Below are positions 1-7,902 of a DNA stretch of 47,068 bases, one piece after another. Position 1 is the stretch's first letter. Each line of letters starts with the position of its first letter. The stretch comes from Candidatus Kuenenia stuttgartensis (lineage in GTDB: Bacteria; Planctomycetota; UBA11346): NCBI GenBank assembly GCA_945876185.1, contig CAMCMZ010000025.1, positions 1 through 47,068 of the forward strand, written 5' to 3'. Made by a program: the position numbers and the translations under genes. The notes under the pieces are model-generated. The model had not been told where the DNA came from, searched no databases, and saw only the letters and a list, made by a program, of their open reading frames with translations.

Positions 1-87
1 GCTCCGCAGCGCAAAAATAAGGGGAAGCGCCGCGGAGCGGCGCGCTCCCAGACTTGAGCCACCCACTGCCCGGCCATGCTGCCGGCC

Positions 88-669
88 ATGGGACGACCGC
101 CGAAAGCCCGCGAACCGCTGCGCCTGGCCGCGCTGGAACTGTTCGTCAAGCAAGGCGTGCACGCCACCGGGGTGCGCGACATCGCCCGCCACGCCGGGGT
201 GTCCGAGGCGGCGTTGTACTGCCACTGGGCCAACAAAGAGGACATGGTCCACAGCCTGTTCACCGAGCATCTGGCCGAGGTCGTCGCCCTGCTTGAGTCC
301 GCGATCGCCACCGAAGCGACGCTGGCGGCCCAGGTGCTGGCCGCGTGCCGGGCGAGTTACCGCCTCTACGACGAACAGCCGCTGGTGTTCCGTTTCGTCC
401 TGCTGGTCCAGCATGAACTCGCGAGCCAGTTGCCCGCCAACCTGCGCATGCCGCAGGATGTCGTCATCGACCTGATCCGCCGCGCCGCCGCCCGGGGCGA
501 GATCACGCTGCGCGGCGACGCCGATCACGAGTCCGTGCTCTTGTCAGCAGCGCTGATCGGCACCTTCCTCGAAGCCGCGATCTACGTCGGCAACGGTCGA
601 CTGCCGGGGCCGCTCCTCCAGCACGCCGACGCGGTGACCCGGATCGCCTTGCGCATCCTGCGGGCGTAG
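88..669 (+). CDS. TetR/AcrR-family transcriptional regulator
   Basis: Predicted one-component repressor of about 193 residues, a usual TetR length. The N-terminal helix-turn-helix lies at residues 27-47 ([21 protein letters not shown]) and is followed by the family-typical NKEDM. The rest is a helical ligand-binding domain that cannot be assigned an inducer. An in-frame ATG at 76 would add four residues. I prefer the ATG at 88 because [10 protein letters not shown] is a common TetR opening. The YjbQ-family gene follows 31 bases downstream on the same strand and may be co-transcribed, but nothing shows that it is the target. The family call is confident; the target is unknown. Confidence 0.9.
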   Translation: MGRPPKAREPLRLAALELFVKQGVHATGVRDIARHAGVSEAALYCHWANKEDMVHSLFTEHLAEVVALLESAIATEATLAAQVLAACRASYRLYDEQPLVFRFVLLVQHELASQLPANLRMPQDVVIDLIRRAAARGEITLRGDADHESVLLSAALIGTFLEAAIYVGNGRLPGPLLQHADAVTRIALRILRA

Positions 670-700
670 GCGGCTGCTCGTCCGCCAAAGGAATCCCGCC

Positions 701-1117
701 ATGAAGCACCTCCGCCGCGAACTGTTTTTCACCATCCCGGAGCGGGTCGGCTTCGTGAACATCACCGCCGAGGTCGCCGACTGCGTTCGCGCCAGCGGCG
801 TGGCCGAAGGACTCTGCCTGATCAACGCCATGCACATCACGGCATCCGTGTTCATCAACGATGACGAGCCCGGCCTGCACCGCGACTACCGTCGTTGGCT
901 GGAAGAGCTCGCGCCGCACGATCCGGCGCGCTACGAGCACAACCGCACCGGCGAGGACAACGGCGACGCGCACTGCAAACGCCAGCTCATGGGGCGCGAG
1001 GTGGTGGTCGCGATCACCGCCGGCAGGCTCGACTTCGGCCCCTGGGAGCAGATCTTCTACGGCGAATTCGACGGCCGGCGCAAGAAGCGCGTGCTGGTCA
1101 AGATCATCGGGGAATGA
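701..1117 (+). CDS. YjbQ / UPF0047 family protein
   Basis: A single-domain protein of 138 residues, the normal length for the YjbQ (UPF0047) family. The family signature is clear: the [12 protein letters not shown] segment near residue 46, then [17 protein letters not shown], and a C-terminal block with [20 protein letters not shown]. Members have been reported to have weak thiamine-phosphate synthase activity, but the true cellular role is unsettled, so no pathway is claimed. An AAAGGA stretch about ten bases upstream is a reasonable ribosome binding site. It sits just downstream of the TetR gene and may share its transcript. Confidence 0.9.
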   Translation: MKHLRRELFFTIPERVGFVNITAEVADCVRASGVAEGLCLINAMHITASVFINDDEPGLHRDYRRWLEELAPHDPARYEHNRTGEDNGDAHCKRQLMGREVVVAITAGRLDFGPWEQIFYGEFDGRRKKRVLVKIIGE

Positions 1118-1244
1118 AGCCGTTGGATGCTCCGGGCCTTTGATCCACCCGGGACGGTTCCGGGCGGATTGACCTGTGGCGGTCGCCGGCTGGTACGCTA
1201 CAAGTGCCGCGCCACGGGCAGGTCAGCCCAAGCGAGGACGCGAG

Positions 1245-1583
1245 ATGGATTCCACTCCCGGCAGCGGTCACCCTTACGACCTGTCGATCGACGAGACGAC
1301 CTTGCTGGTCACCATCCGCCGCGAGTTCGACACCGGCAGCCTGCACCAAGACTGGGCCCACAGCATCGTCACCGCGCACCCGGGGCCGTTCACCGCCGTG
1401 GTGCTGGATCTCAGCAGCACCGGGCTGCTGTTGTCGACCTTCTTCGCTGGACTGATCAAGCTGCATTTCCACTACACCCAGCACGGGGTGGCCAAGATCA
1501 GGGTGCTGAAGCCCGACCTGCGTATGGTGCGCAATTTGTCGATGCTGCGCATGGACCAGCTCTTCGACATCGTCCTGCGCTGA
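1245..1583 (+). CDS. STAS-domain (anti-sigma antagonist-like) protein
   Basis: A small cytoplasmic protein of 112 residues built like a single STAS domain. It has beta strands around TLLVTIRREF, the core strand AVVLDLSST, and then the loop-helix LLLSTFFAGLIKLH, where anti-anti-sigma factors carry their phosphorylatable Ser/Thr (here S64-T65). The typical DSSG loop is degenerate, so either the phosphosite is atypical or this member is not phosphorylated. The frame stays open from 1176, but the ATG at 1245 gives the expected domain boundary. It stands alone, with no kinase or phosphatase directly beside it. A PP2C phosphatase starts at 6117 and a full switch operon lies at 16.9-19.1 kb. The fold call is moderate. 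Confidence 0.65.
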   Translation: MDSTPGSGHPYDLSIDETTLLVTIRREFDTGSLHQDWAHSIVTAHPGPFTAVVLDLSSTGLLLSTFFAGLIKLHFHYTQHGVAKIRVLKPDLRMVRNLSMLRMDQLFDIVLR

Positions 1584-1604
1584 CCTGACTCGAGTCGTAA
1601 GGAC

Positions 1605-2633
1605 GTGCTGCCACCGCTGGAGATCCGGGGCCGGTCCGCCGTCGGCGGTGCGAAAATAGTCCGGTTTGCCTCCGCGTGTTTGCTCGCGCCGATGGAGGGC
1701 ATCACCGATCCGGTGTTCCGCTCGTTGGTGATCGGGCACGGCGGCGTCGGCGGCGCCAGCACCGAATTCATCCGCATCACCGTTTCCCCGACGCCGGTGC
1801 GCAGCTGCCGCAAGCACCTCGGCGAACACGCCCAGCGTGCGGGCGTTGCGGCGGTGGTGCCGACCGCCGTGCAGCTCATGGCCGCCGGGCCGGAGTTCGT
1901 CACCGCGTCAGCCGCCAACGCTGAACGCGTCGGCGCGTCCTGGATCGACCTCAACTTCGGCTGCCCTGCGCCGGTGGTCTTCCGCAAGTGCGCCGGATCG
2001 GCGCTGCTCGACCATCCCAAGACCATCGCCGCGATCACCGCCGCCGCCGTGGCTGGCACCAGTCTGCCGGTGTCGGTGAAGATGCGCGTCGGCGTGACCA
2101 GCGATGCGCGGCTGGAAGAAAACCTGGGTGCCGCCGTCGAGGCTGGCGCGGCGATGGTGATCCTGCACGCCCGCCTGCGCACCACCGCCTACCACCAGCC
2201 GGCGCGCTGGGAGTGGCTTGCGCGCGCCGCCGCGTGGCTTCAGCCGCGCGGCGTCCCGCTCATCGGCAATGGCGGCGTCGACACCGCCGCCGATGCGACG
2301 CGGATGCTCGCTCAGACCGGCTGCGCCGGTGCGATGATCGGCCGCGCTGCGCTGGCTGATCCGTGGATCTTCCGGGCCATCGCCGGTGGTTCCCCCGCCA
2401 CCCAGGCCGAGGCGCGCGCCTTCCCGCGTCGCTACGCTGCTGCGATCGCCACCGGGCTGGCCGTGCCGCCCGACGGAACACCGGTGCGCTACGCCGCCGC
2501 CTTGGCCAAACTCAAGCAATTGGTGCGGTATTACCGGGCCGGAGATTTCTTCGTCGGTCGCGAGGAACTGCGCCGAGATCTGCTGCGCTGCGCCGACGCC
2601 GAGACCATCCTGCGCGCAATCGAGGCCGGCTGA
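1605..2633 (+). CDS. tRNA-dihydrouridine synthase (Dus family)
   Basis: FMN-dependent enzyme that reduces uridine to dihydrouridine in tRNA. The 342-residue protein carries the whole Dus signature: LAPMEGITDPVFR near the N-terminus, DLNFGCPAPVVFRKCAGSAL with the probable catalytic Cys120, VSVKMRVG, ILHARLRT, and the phosphate-binding block LIGNGGVDTAADATRML followed by GAMIGRAALADPWIF. The start is a GTG at 1605, preceded by TAAGGA. Which tRNA positions it modifies (DusA, B or C type) cannot be settled here, although the architecture is closest to the DusB-like group. It lies 21 bases after the STAS gene and converges with the ABC pair. Confidence 0.95.
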   Translation: MLPPLEIRGRSAVGGAKIVRFASACLLAPMEGITDPVFRSLVIGHGGVGGASTEFIRITVSPTPVRSCRKHLGEHAQRAGVAAVVPTAVQLMAAGPEFVTASAANAERVGASWIDLNFGCPAPVVFRKCAGSALLDHPKTIAAITAAAVAGTSLPVSVKMRVGVTSDARLEENLGAAVEAGAAMVILHARLRTTAYHQPARWEWLARAAAWLQPRGVPLIGNGGVDTAADATRMLAQTGCAGAMIGRAALADPWIFRAIAGGSPATQAEARAFPRRYAAAIATGLAVPPDGTPVRYAAALAKLKQLVRYYRAGDFFVGREELRRDLLRCADAETILRAIEAG

Positions 2634-2654
2634 TCGCTGCTGGTCACGCCTGAA

Positions 2655-3323
2655 TCACGTCAAGGCGTGCAGGCGACCGTCGCGCAGTTCCAGCCGCCTA
2701 TCGGCCCGCGCAGCGACGCCGGGATCGTGGGTGACGATGACCACCGCCGCGCCGTCGCGGCGGGCCAGTTCCAGGATCTCGCCCAGCACCACCGCCGCCG
2801 TGGCGGGATCGAGGTTGCCAGTGGGTTCGTCCGCGAGCAGCAGGTGCGGTCGGTTCAGCAGCGCGCGGCAGAGCGCGACGCGTTGGCGTTCGCCGCCCGA
2901 CAAGGTGCGGACGTCGGCGCCGGCCCGGCCGGCGAGCCCCACGCCCGTCATCAGCGTGGTAGCGCGATTTCGCGCCTCGACCGGATCCAGCCGGCTGATC
3001 CGCCCAGCGAGGAGGATGTTCTCGCCGGCGGTGAATTCCGGCAGCAGGTGGAAAGCCTGGAAGACGAAGCCGATCCGCCGCGCCCGCGCCTTGGCCCGCG
3101 CGTCACCGCTGAGTCCCGTGAGTTCGTCGCCCGCCAAGCGGATCGATCCGGCATCGGGCCGGTCGATGAGTCCCAGGCAGTGCAGCAGGGTGCTCTTGCC
3201 GGTGCCCGAGGCCCCGCGCACCGCCACGACCTCGCCGGCAGCCACCGCCAGTTCGAGGTCGGCCAGCACCCGCAGGCCGGGATAGGCTTTGGTCAGGCCG
3301 GTGACGTGGAGGAGCGGATTCAC
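2655..3323 (-). CDS. ABC transporter ATP-binding protein (LolD/MacB-type)
   Basis: ATPase subunit of a lipoprotein-release-type or MacB-type ABC system, 222 residues. It shows Walker A GASGTGKST (37-45), Q-loop Gln89, the signature LSGGERQ (141-147), Walker B LLLADE (161-166), a NLDP D-loop and His199 in IVTHD. The start is a GTG at 3323, whose last bases overlap the TGA stop of the upstream permease (GTGA), the usual arrangement for a translationally coupled pair. The frame is open further upstream, but that extension lies inside the permease gene and is not conserved-looking. Substrate is inferred from the FtsX-like partner only. Confidence 0.93.
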   Translation of the reverse strand: MNPLLHVTGLTKAYPGLRVLADLELAVAAGEVVAVRGASGTGKSTLLHCLGLIDRPDAGSIRLAGDELTGLSGDARAKARARRIGFVFQAFHLLPEFTAGENILLAGRISRLDPVEARNRATTLMTGVGLAGRAGADVRTLSGGERQRVALCRALLNRPHLLLADEPTGNLDPATAAVVLGEILELARRDGAAVVIVTHDPGVAARADRRLELRDGRLHALT

Positions 3324-4666
3324 GCGCCCTCCCGCAGGGTTTCGATGGGGTCCACGCGGCCGGCCTTCAAAGCCGGTTGCAGCACGGCGAGTAGACCGAT
3401 GACGGTAGTGATCGCGATGAAGGCCAGCGGAATGAGCGGATTGAAGCTGATCGGCGCCTTGGCCGAATAGAAAATGTCCTGCGGGAAGAGCGGGAAACCG
3501 AGCAGGTCGCTGATGGGGTTGATCACCGCGAGCAGGCCCCAGCCGAGCGCCCAGCCGAAGACGCCGCCGAGCAGGCACACCGCGACGCCAGCGATGAGGA
3601 AGGTGTTGATGATCTCGCCGCGCCGCGCGCCCAGGCCCTTCAACACGCCGATGTCGTGGCGTTTTTCCACCACCAGGGTCGAGAACACGGCGTAGACGAA
3701 CAGCATGGAAATCACCAGGAAAGCGACCATGCCGACCGCCATCAGGTTGCGGCTGTTCTCGATCAGGCGGACCCCGTTGATGCCGCGCGCCTGGCGCCAG
3801 GTGCGCGCTTCGTAGCGGCTGGGACCGGCGTTGATCCGGTCGGCAACCGCCTGGGGCGCGGCACCGGGGACAACGCTCGCGCGCCAGCCGGTCACCCGCG
3901 CTGGCTCGGTCGGCTTGGCGTGCAGGTCGCTCAGGCGCTGCGCCTGCGGCAGCGGCACGAGCACGGCGAGTTGATCCGTCTGCACCACGCCGGTCGACAT
4001 GGTGTCGCTGATCTCGACCTTGATCCGCTTGCCGCTCGGCACCGTGATCGACACCTGCTCGCCGAGGCGCATGCCACTGCCGTAGAGCACCTCGCGGCCG
4101 GGCACAACGCCGGGGATCGGGCGTTCGCGCGGCGGCAGCGGGATCGGCGCGAGGCCGAACGGCCCGACCAGGTCGAGACCGGACAGCACCAGGTGATGCC
4201 GCCAGGCGCGGGTCAGGAAGCCGCTGCCCCGGCGATCGGGTGGGACATCGGGGCAGTCGATCGCGGTCACCGGTTGTGGATGCAGGCGCAGCGCGCTGAT
4301 CCGGCCCATCGCGGCATCGGCCGACCAGTCGAGCCCATCGACCAGGCAGGGCAGATTGGCGTGCTCGCCGAATTCCTTGCGCCGGCCTATGATTCCGTAG
4401 GTCGACACGAACGGGGCGACGGCAGCGACGCCGGGCAGCGCCGCGACCTTGGCGCGCACCTGGGGCGTGTCGGCGGCATCGTCGCCGGCGCGGAGGGTCA
4501 GGTCCGCCTCATTGGCGCGGAAGTTCCGCTCGACCATTTCCAACCAGCCCTGGCTGAGGCCGACGAAGAGGATCGACAGGCCGACGGTGAAGGTGATCGC
4601 GATCAGCGCCAGCCACGCCGCGCGTCGGGTGCGCAGGTAGCGCAGCGCGAGGTGCCAGGACAGCAT
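3320..4666 (-). CDS. ABC transporter permease, FtsX/LolC-E type
   Basis: Inner-membrane permease of 448 residues with the classic FtsX/MacB layout. There is one membrane helix close to the N-terminus (about residues 16-38). A large periplasmic domain of roughly 250 residues follows. Three membrane helices lie in the C-terminal quarter, around LMAVGMVAFLVISMLFVYAV, a second one rich in Gly/Ala, and IPLAFIAITTVIGLLAVL. The motif VEKRHDIGVLKGLGARRGEI after the second helix is characteristic. It is translationally coupled to the downstream ATPase. Only one permease is present, so the pump is probably a homodimer. Lipoprotein sorting is plausible but unproven; the cargo could also be a peptide or lipid. 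Confidence 0.9.
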   Translation of the reverse strand: MLSWHLALRYLRTRRAAWLALIAITFTVGLSILFVGLSQGWLEMVERNFRANEADLTLRAGDDAADTPQVRAKVAALPGVAAVAPFVSTYGIIGRRKEFGEHANLPCLVDGLDWSADAAMGRISALRLHPQPVTAIDCPDVPPDRRGSGFLTRAWRHHLVLSGLDLVGPFGLAPIPLPPRERPIPGVVPGREVLYGSGMRLGEQVSITVPSGKRIKVEISDTMSTGVVQTDQLAVLVPLPQAQRLSDLHAKPTEPARVTGWRASVVPGAAPQAVADRINAGPSRYEARTWRQARGINGVRLIENSRNLMAVGMVAFLVISMLFVYAVFSTLVVEKRHDIGVLKGLGARRGEIINTFLIAGVAVCLLGGVFGWALGWGLLAVINPISDLLGFPLFPQDIFYSAKAPISFNPLIPLAFIAITTVIGLLAVLQPALKAGRVDPIETLREGA

Positions 4667-4729
4667 GGGGCGGCGTTCAGGTGCGGTTGGTTGCGGGAAA
4701 GTGCGGGCGGATGCGGACGGCGCGCCAAA

Positions 4730-5980
4730 TCAGCGGCCGAGCAGCACCACTTCCTCGACCGTCACCAACGGCGCGGGATTCGCGAGGCCGGCCTTGGCCG
4801 CATCGATGGGATCCTTGTTGCCCTTCACCCCGACGTTGCGGTAGTAGTACTCGCTCAGTTGCAGCGTGGCGGGATCCTTGGCCTTGAGGTAGGCCTTCAC
4901 GTTGCCGTCGCCATCCATGATCGCGTAGTGGATGTCGAGCGCGGTGAGATCCTTCTGCACCAGCAGGCCGTCAGCAGCATAGGGCGAGACGGCGACTTTG
5001 ACCGGCAGCGCAGCGACACCGGGGTTGGCGCCCGGAACAGAACCCGAAATGGCTGGACCGGTATGAGTGGTGGTCGGCACCTTGCCCGGTTCCTTCACCG
5101 GATCGGTGACCTTGATCTCAAGGTTCTTTGCCAAGGCGTAGGCCTTGGCCTCGGTCTTCACCTTGTCGATCGCAACCTTGATTTGCTGGGCGGCGAGCCG
5201 GGTGGCCGTGCTGGGGTGCTTCTCAATGACCTCGGCGAGCTGGCGTTCGAGCCCGTCCCAGTCCTTGTTGAGCGCGACTTCCAGGCGGGCGGTGACCGAA
5301 TCACGGAAATCGCCATAGGTCGACACCGCGGCGGCCCAGACGCGCTCCGATTCCTCGGTCTGTTTGCGATTCTCTTCCGAGACGGTTTTCACGGCCGCCA
5401 CGACATCGGTCGTGGTCGTTGCCGTCTGACCGGCTGCTGGCGGGGTGGTGGCCAACCGCACGTTATCCTTGTGGGTGTAGGCGATCGCGTTGGGGATGTA
5501 GACGGCGACCCAGTTGCCGACCTTCTGACCTTTATCTTCCAGTACTTCACCGACCGCGAGCTGGGCCACGATGTTGGCGCCTAGGGTCGCGTCATCGCGG
5601 GCGTTCGAGCGGTCGCGGATCACGCGCCAGCGTTTTCCCTCGTCGATTGCAGTGATCTTGTCCTCGCGCACCCAGGCCTTGCCCTCTTTCGGGAATCGGA
5701 TGACCAGCCAGTCGGGCGCGCCGAGCGCGGCGCCGATGACCTCGACTGGGCTTTCCGCCTTCAGCATCACCACCGGCTTGGCTTTCTGGTCCGGCCCATA
5801 GCGCACATTGCCGTTGCGGGTGAACACCGCCGGCACGGTCTTCTGCACCGGGTTCGAGGCGGGGTCGGTGTCCGGGCCGACCGCAGCCTGTCCCGACGCG
5901 GGCATCAGCGCCGCGAATGCGACCAAGGTGAGCGACAGGACGGATGGCAGGCAGGATGGAAACAGCGTGCGGTTGCGCAT
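4730..5980 (-). CDS. Exported protein with bacterial SH3 (SH3b) domains
   Basis: Protein of 416 residues with an N-terminal signal peptide (RNR, a hydrophobic stretch, then ASGQA as a likely cleavage site near residue 32). Two SH3b-like segments follow. The first covers about residues 50-110 (NGNVRYGPDQKAKPVVMLK...WLVIRFPKEGKAWV). The second covers about 120-180 (IRDRSNARDDATLGANIVAQL...WVAVYIPN). The middle is helical and Lys/Glu-rich, and the C-terminal part predicts a mixed fold with YYYRNVG. Such proteins usually act in the periplasm and may bind the cell wall or other proteins. It lies 63 bases upstream of the ABC permease on the same strand, so co-expression is possible. No enzymatic motif was seen. 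Confidence 0.75.
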   Translation of the reverse strand: MRNRTLFPSCLPSVLSLTLVAFAALMPASGQAAVGPDTDPASNPVQKTVPAVFTRNGNVRYGPDQKAKPVVMLKAESPVEVIGAALGAPDWLVIRFPKEGKAWVREDKITAIDEGKRWRVIRDRSNARDDATLGANIVAQLAVGEVLEDKGQKVGNWVAVYIPNAIAYTHKDNVRLATTPPAAGQTATTTTDVVAAVKTVSEENRKQTEESERVWAAAVSTYGDFRDSVTARLEVALNKDWDGLERQLAEVIEKHPSTATRLAAQQIKVAIDKVKTEAKAYALAKNLEIKVTDPVKEPGKVPTTTHTGPAISGSVPGANPGVAALPVKVAVSPYAADGLLVQKDLTALDIHYAIMDGDGNVKAYLKAKDPATLQLSEYYYRNVGVKGNKDPIDAAKAGLANPAPLVTVEEVVLLGR

Positions 5981-6116
5981 GGGGTTCGCCTCAGGCGGAA
6001 ACCTAGGCCGCAGGCGACGCCTGCCAAGGGCGGGGCGAGGCGGTGAGGGGATCGGGCTCGTTCCCGATCAGCTTGCTCCTCAGGCGTTCGTGCTTCATCT
6101 TGATCCAGGAATCCCG

Positions 6117-7433
6117 ATGGAATCGACCACCCTTCCCGGCCGTCGTAACGGCATCGACGATGAAGAACTGCGCCGCCGGCTGCGCACCGACCTGGCGTGG
6201 CAAGGGTTCAGCGGCAATGGCCGGACCTGGACCTGCCCAGGCTGTCTGCGCACCGTGCAGACCGGGCCGTTCGACGACGCCATGGCCATGCTCACCGCCA
6301 TTCGCGACCACCTGCATGCGGCCTGCGCGACGGCCCGGACCAGTCCGTTGAACCTGCAGCCGCCGCACCTGCTGCGGGCGGCGATCGAACGTGCCGACAC
6401 CTCGTTCCACCTGGCCCACGATCCGGCCTGGCAGGGGAAGCTCGGCGATGGGCGCTGGATCTGCCCGGGCTGCCTGGAAGTCCAGACGTTCCAGGCCGAG
6501 GGTGACGAGGCGCTCGCCCATGTCCTGGCGCATCGCCACGCTTGCCGCGGGCTTGCCAGCGGCGCCCGCACCGCGGCCGAGGTCGAGGCGGTGGTGGTCG
6601 GGGCGGCAAAGCAGGAAAAGGACAGCAGCAGCGACACCTGGATGGGCCTGCGCCCCAGCGACATGGCCGCCGGAGCCGAGACCACCAGCGCCGAGGCGAG
6701 CGAACTCAATGCGGTGCGCGAATTCCAGGTCAACCTCATGCGCCACGCGCCCGAGGTGCCCGGCTTCCGCATCGCCACTTCGTACGAAGCCTGCACCAAC
6801 CTGAGCGGCGACTTCAACCAGTTCGTCGCCCTGTCGGACGGCCGCCTGGCGGTGGCCCAGGGCGATGTCAGCGGCCATGGCACCCGCGCCGGCCTGCTGA
6901 TGGCCATCGCCAACAAGCTGGTCGAACTCTACGCGCGCCAGTACGACGACCCACGCCAGGTCGCCATCCAGTTGCAGCGCGCCATGGCCGACGATCTGGG
7001 CGGGCGCTCCTTCCTGACCATGGCCTACGGGGTGCTCGACCCCAAGACCCGCACCCTGAGTTGGATCCGCGCCGGCCACGGCCCGGCCCTGCTCTGGCGC
7101 AACGCCACCGGCGCGATCGAGAACCTGCTGCCGCCTGGCATGGCGGTCGGCATCCCCATGCACGAGGCCTTCGCCCGCAGCCTGGCCCTGGCCGAGACCC
7201 GCTTCGAGCCCGGCGATGTCTTTGTCTTCGCGACCGACGGCTTCACCGAGGCCATGGACCAGGACGACGAGGAGTTCGGCATGGAGCGCATGGCGCGTCA
7301 GCTTCAGGCCGCCGGCCCCAAGGGCCCCGACGCCGTGATCAGCGCCATCCGCACCGCCGTCGCCGCGCACCGCCGGGACGTGCCGGTGGCCGATGATCAG
7401 AGCCTGCTGGTGATCGCAGCCAATTCGCTTTGA
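6117..7433 (+). CDS. SpoIIE-type PP2C serine phosphatase with duplicated CPGC zinc-knuckle-like N-terminus
   Basis: A soluble 438-residue protein. The C-terminal half (about 220-435) is a SpoIIE/RsbU phosphatase domain: ACTNLSGDFNQF, GDVSGHGTRAGLLMA, SFLTMAYGVLD, AGHGPALLW and FATDGFTEAMD supply the metal-binding aspartates. The N-terminal part holds two similar units. In each, a WxCPGC pair is followed some 20 residues later by His and Cys (C40, C43, H65, C70; and C116, C119, H139, C143). They look like tandem zinc-binding knuckles and are not a standard GAF, PAS or HAMP sensor. The ATG at 6117 is preceded by CCAGGA. The frame is open upstream, but that region overlaps the divergent gene's leader. 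It probably dephosphorylates a STAS protein. Confidence 0.9.
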   Translation: MESTTLPGRRNGIDDEELRRRLRTDLAWQGFSGNGRTWTCPGCLRTVQTGPFDDAMAMLTAIRDHLHAACATARTSPLNLQPPHLLRAAIERADTSFHLAHDPAWQGKLGDGRWICPGCLEVQTFQAEGDEALAHVLAHRHACRGLASGARTAAEVEAVVVGAAKQEKDSSSDTWMGLRPSDMAAGAETTSAEASELNAVREFQVNLMRHAPEVPGFRIATSYEACTNLSGDFNQFVALSDGRLAVAQGDVSGHGTRAGLLMAIANKLVELYARQYDDPRQVAIQLQRAMADDLGGRSFLTMAYGVLDPKTRTLSWIRAGHGPALLWRNATGAIENLLPPGMAVGIPMHEAFARSLALAETRFEPGDVFVFATDGFTEAMDQDDEEFGMERMARQLQAAGPKGPDAVISAIRTAVAAHRRDVPVADDQSLLVIAANSL

Positions 7434-7482
7434 CCACGGGGCTCCGCTTTGACCACGGGGCTCCGCTTTGACCACGGGGCTC
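7426..7482. repeat. Three perfect tandem copies of a 19-bp unit
   Basis: The unit CGCTTTGACCACGGGGCTC occurs three times without any mismatch or gap (starting 7426, 7445 and 7464). The first copy contains the last codons and TGA stop of the phosphatase gene, so the array starts inside the coding sequence and runs into the untranslated region. It leads directly into a GC-rich hairpin repeat. Confidence 0.97.
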
Positions 7483-7489
7483 CGCCCCG

Positions 7490-7521
7490 CGCCCCGCCAG
7501 GGCCTGGGGGCCCTGGACCCG
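7490..7521 (+). repeat. Dispersed GC-rich hairpin repeat, copy 1
   Basis: Contains CCAGGGC, a six-base loop and GCCCTGG (7-bp perfect stem, 7497-7516), flanked by GCCCCG on the left and ACCCG on the right. The same flanks and stem recur in inverse orientation at 16846-16874 and 27021-27052, so this is a small intergenic repeat family. It could also act as a terminator for the phosphatase gene, but no T-tract follows. Confidence 0.8.
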
Positions 7522-7902
7522 TGGTTGCCCGGAAGGGCGTGCTGGCGCGTCCTTGCGCGTCCGGCGTAGTTGCCCTTTTGGGGCGGGGGGCGCTGCCCCG
7601 CCCCGCCCGTGCAACGGATCGCCAGATGTCAGGGACTGGCGATGAGCACGCCGCCCCGCGCCCCGTCAGATGGGCGGGGAAGGGGGGGCGTCGCTCTGCC
7701 AGACGTCCCACGGCGCACCCGATCTCGTCCCGGTCTGGCAATCAACACGCCAGCCGAACGATTTCGTCCATGGGTGACCCTCGCAGGCGGGGTTGAGGCT
7801 CAGCGGGATTCCCTGCTGAAAGGGTGATTATCCGGTAAAAGTCCCGAGGCGATCTCCACCGGTCTACTTGCAGATGACCGTTCCGTTCCGACCATCCTGG
7901 CC
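7522..7902. other. Non-coding stretch between phosphatase and HEAT-like gene
   Basis: I see no convincing gene here. Short open frames exist on both strands, but they are proline/arginine-rich low-complexity translations typical of GC-rich non-coding DNA. A GGGGCGGGG/CCCCGCCCC inverted stretch lies near 7578-7610 and may be a further degenerate copy of the intergenic repeats. The promoter of the following gene presumably lies in the last 100 bases, but no clear hexamers stand out. Confidence 0.6.

Noticed and set aside
1-87. Partial gene at the left edge
   Set aside because: No frame with a recognisable protein end is visible in these bases; they appear to be the leader of the TetR gene.
3656-5584. 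Long open frame opposite to the ABC permease and SH3 protein
   Set aside because: It spans the end of one real gene, a gap and most of another, with Arg/Ala/Gly-rich translation and no motif.
7434-7902. Several small open frames after the phosphatase gene
   Set aside because: They run through tandem and hairpin repeats, are Pro/Arg/Gly-rich and have no start signals.
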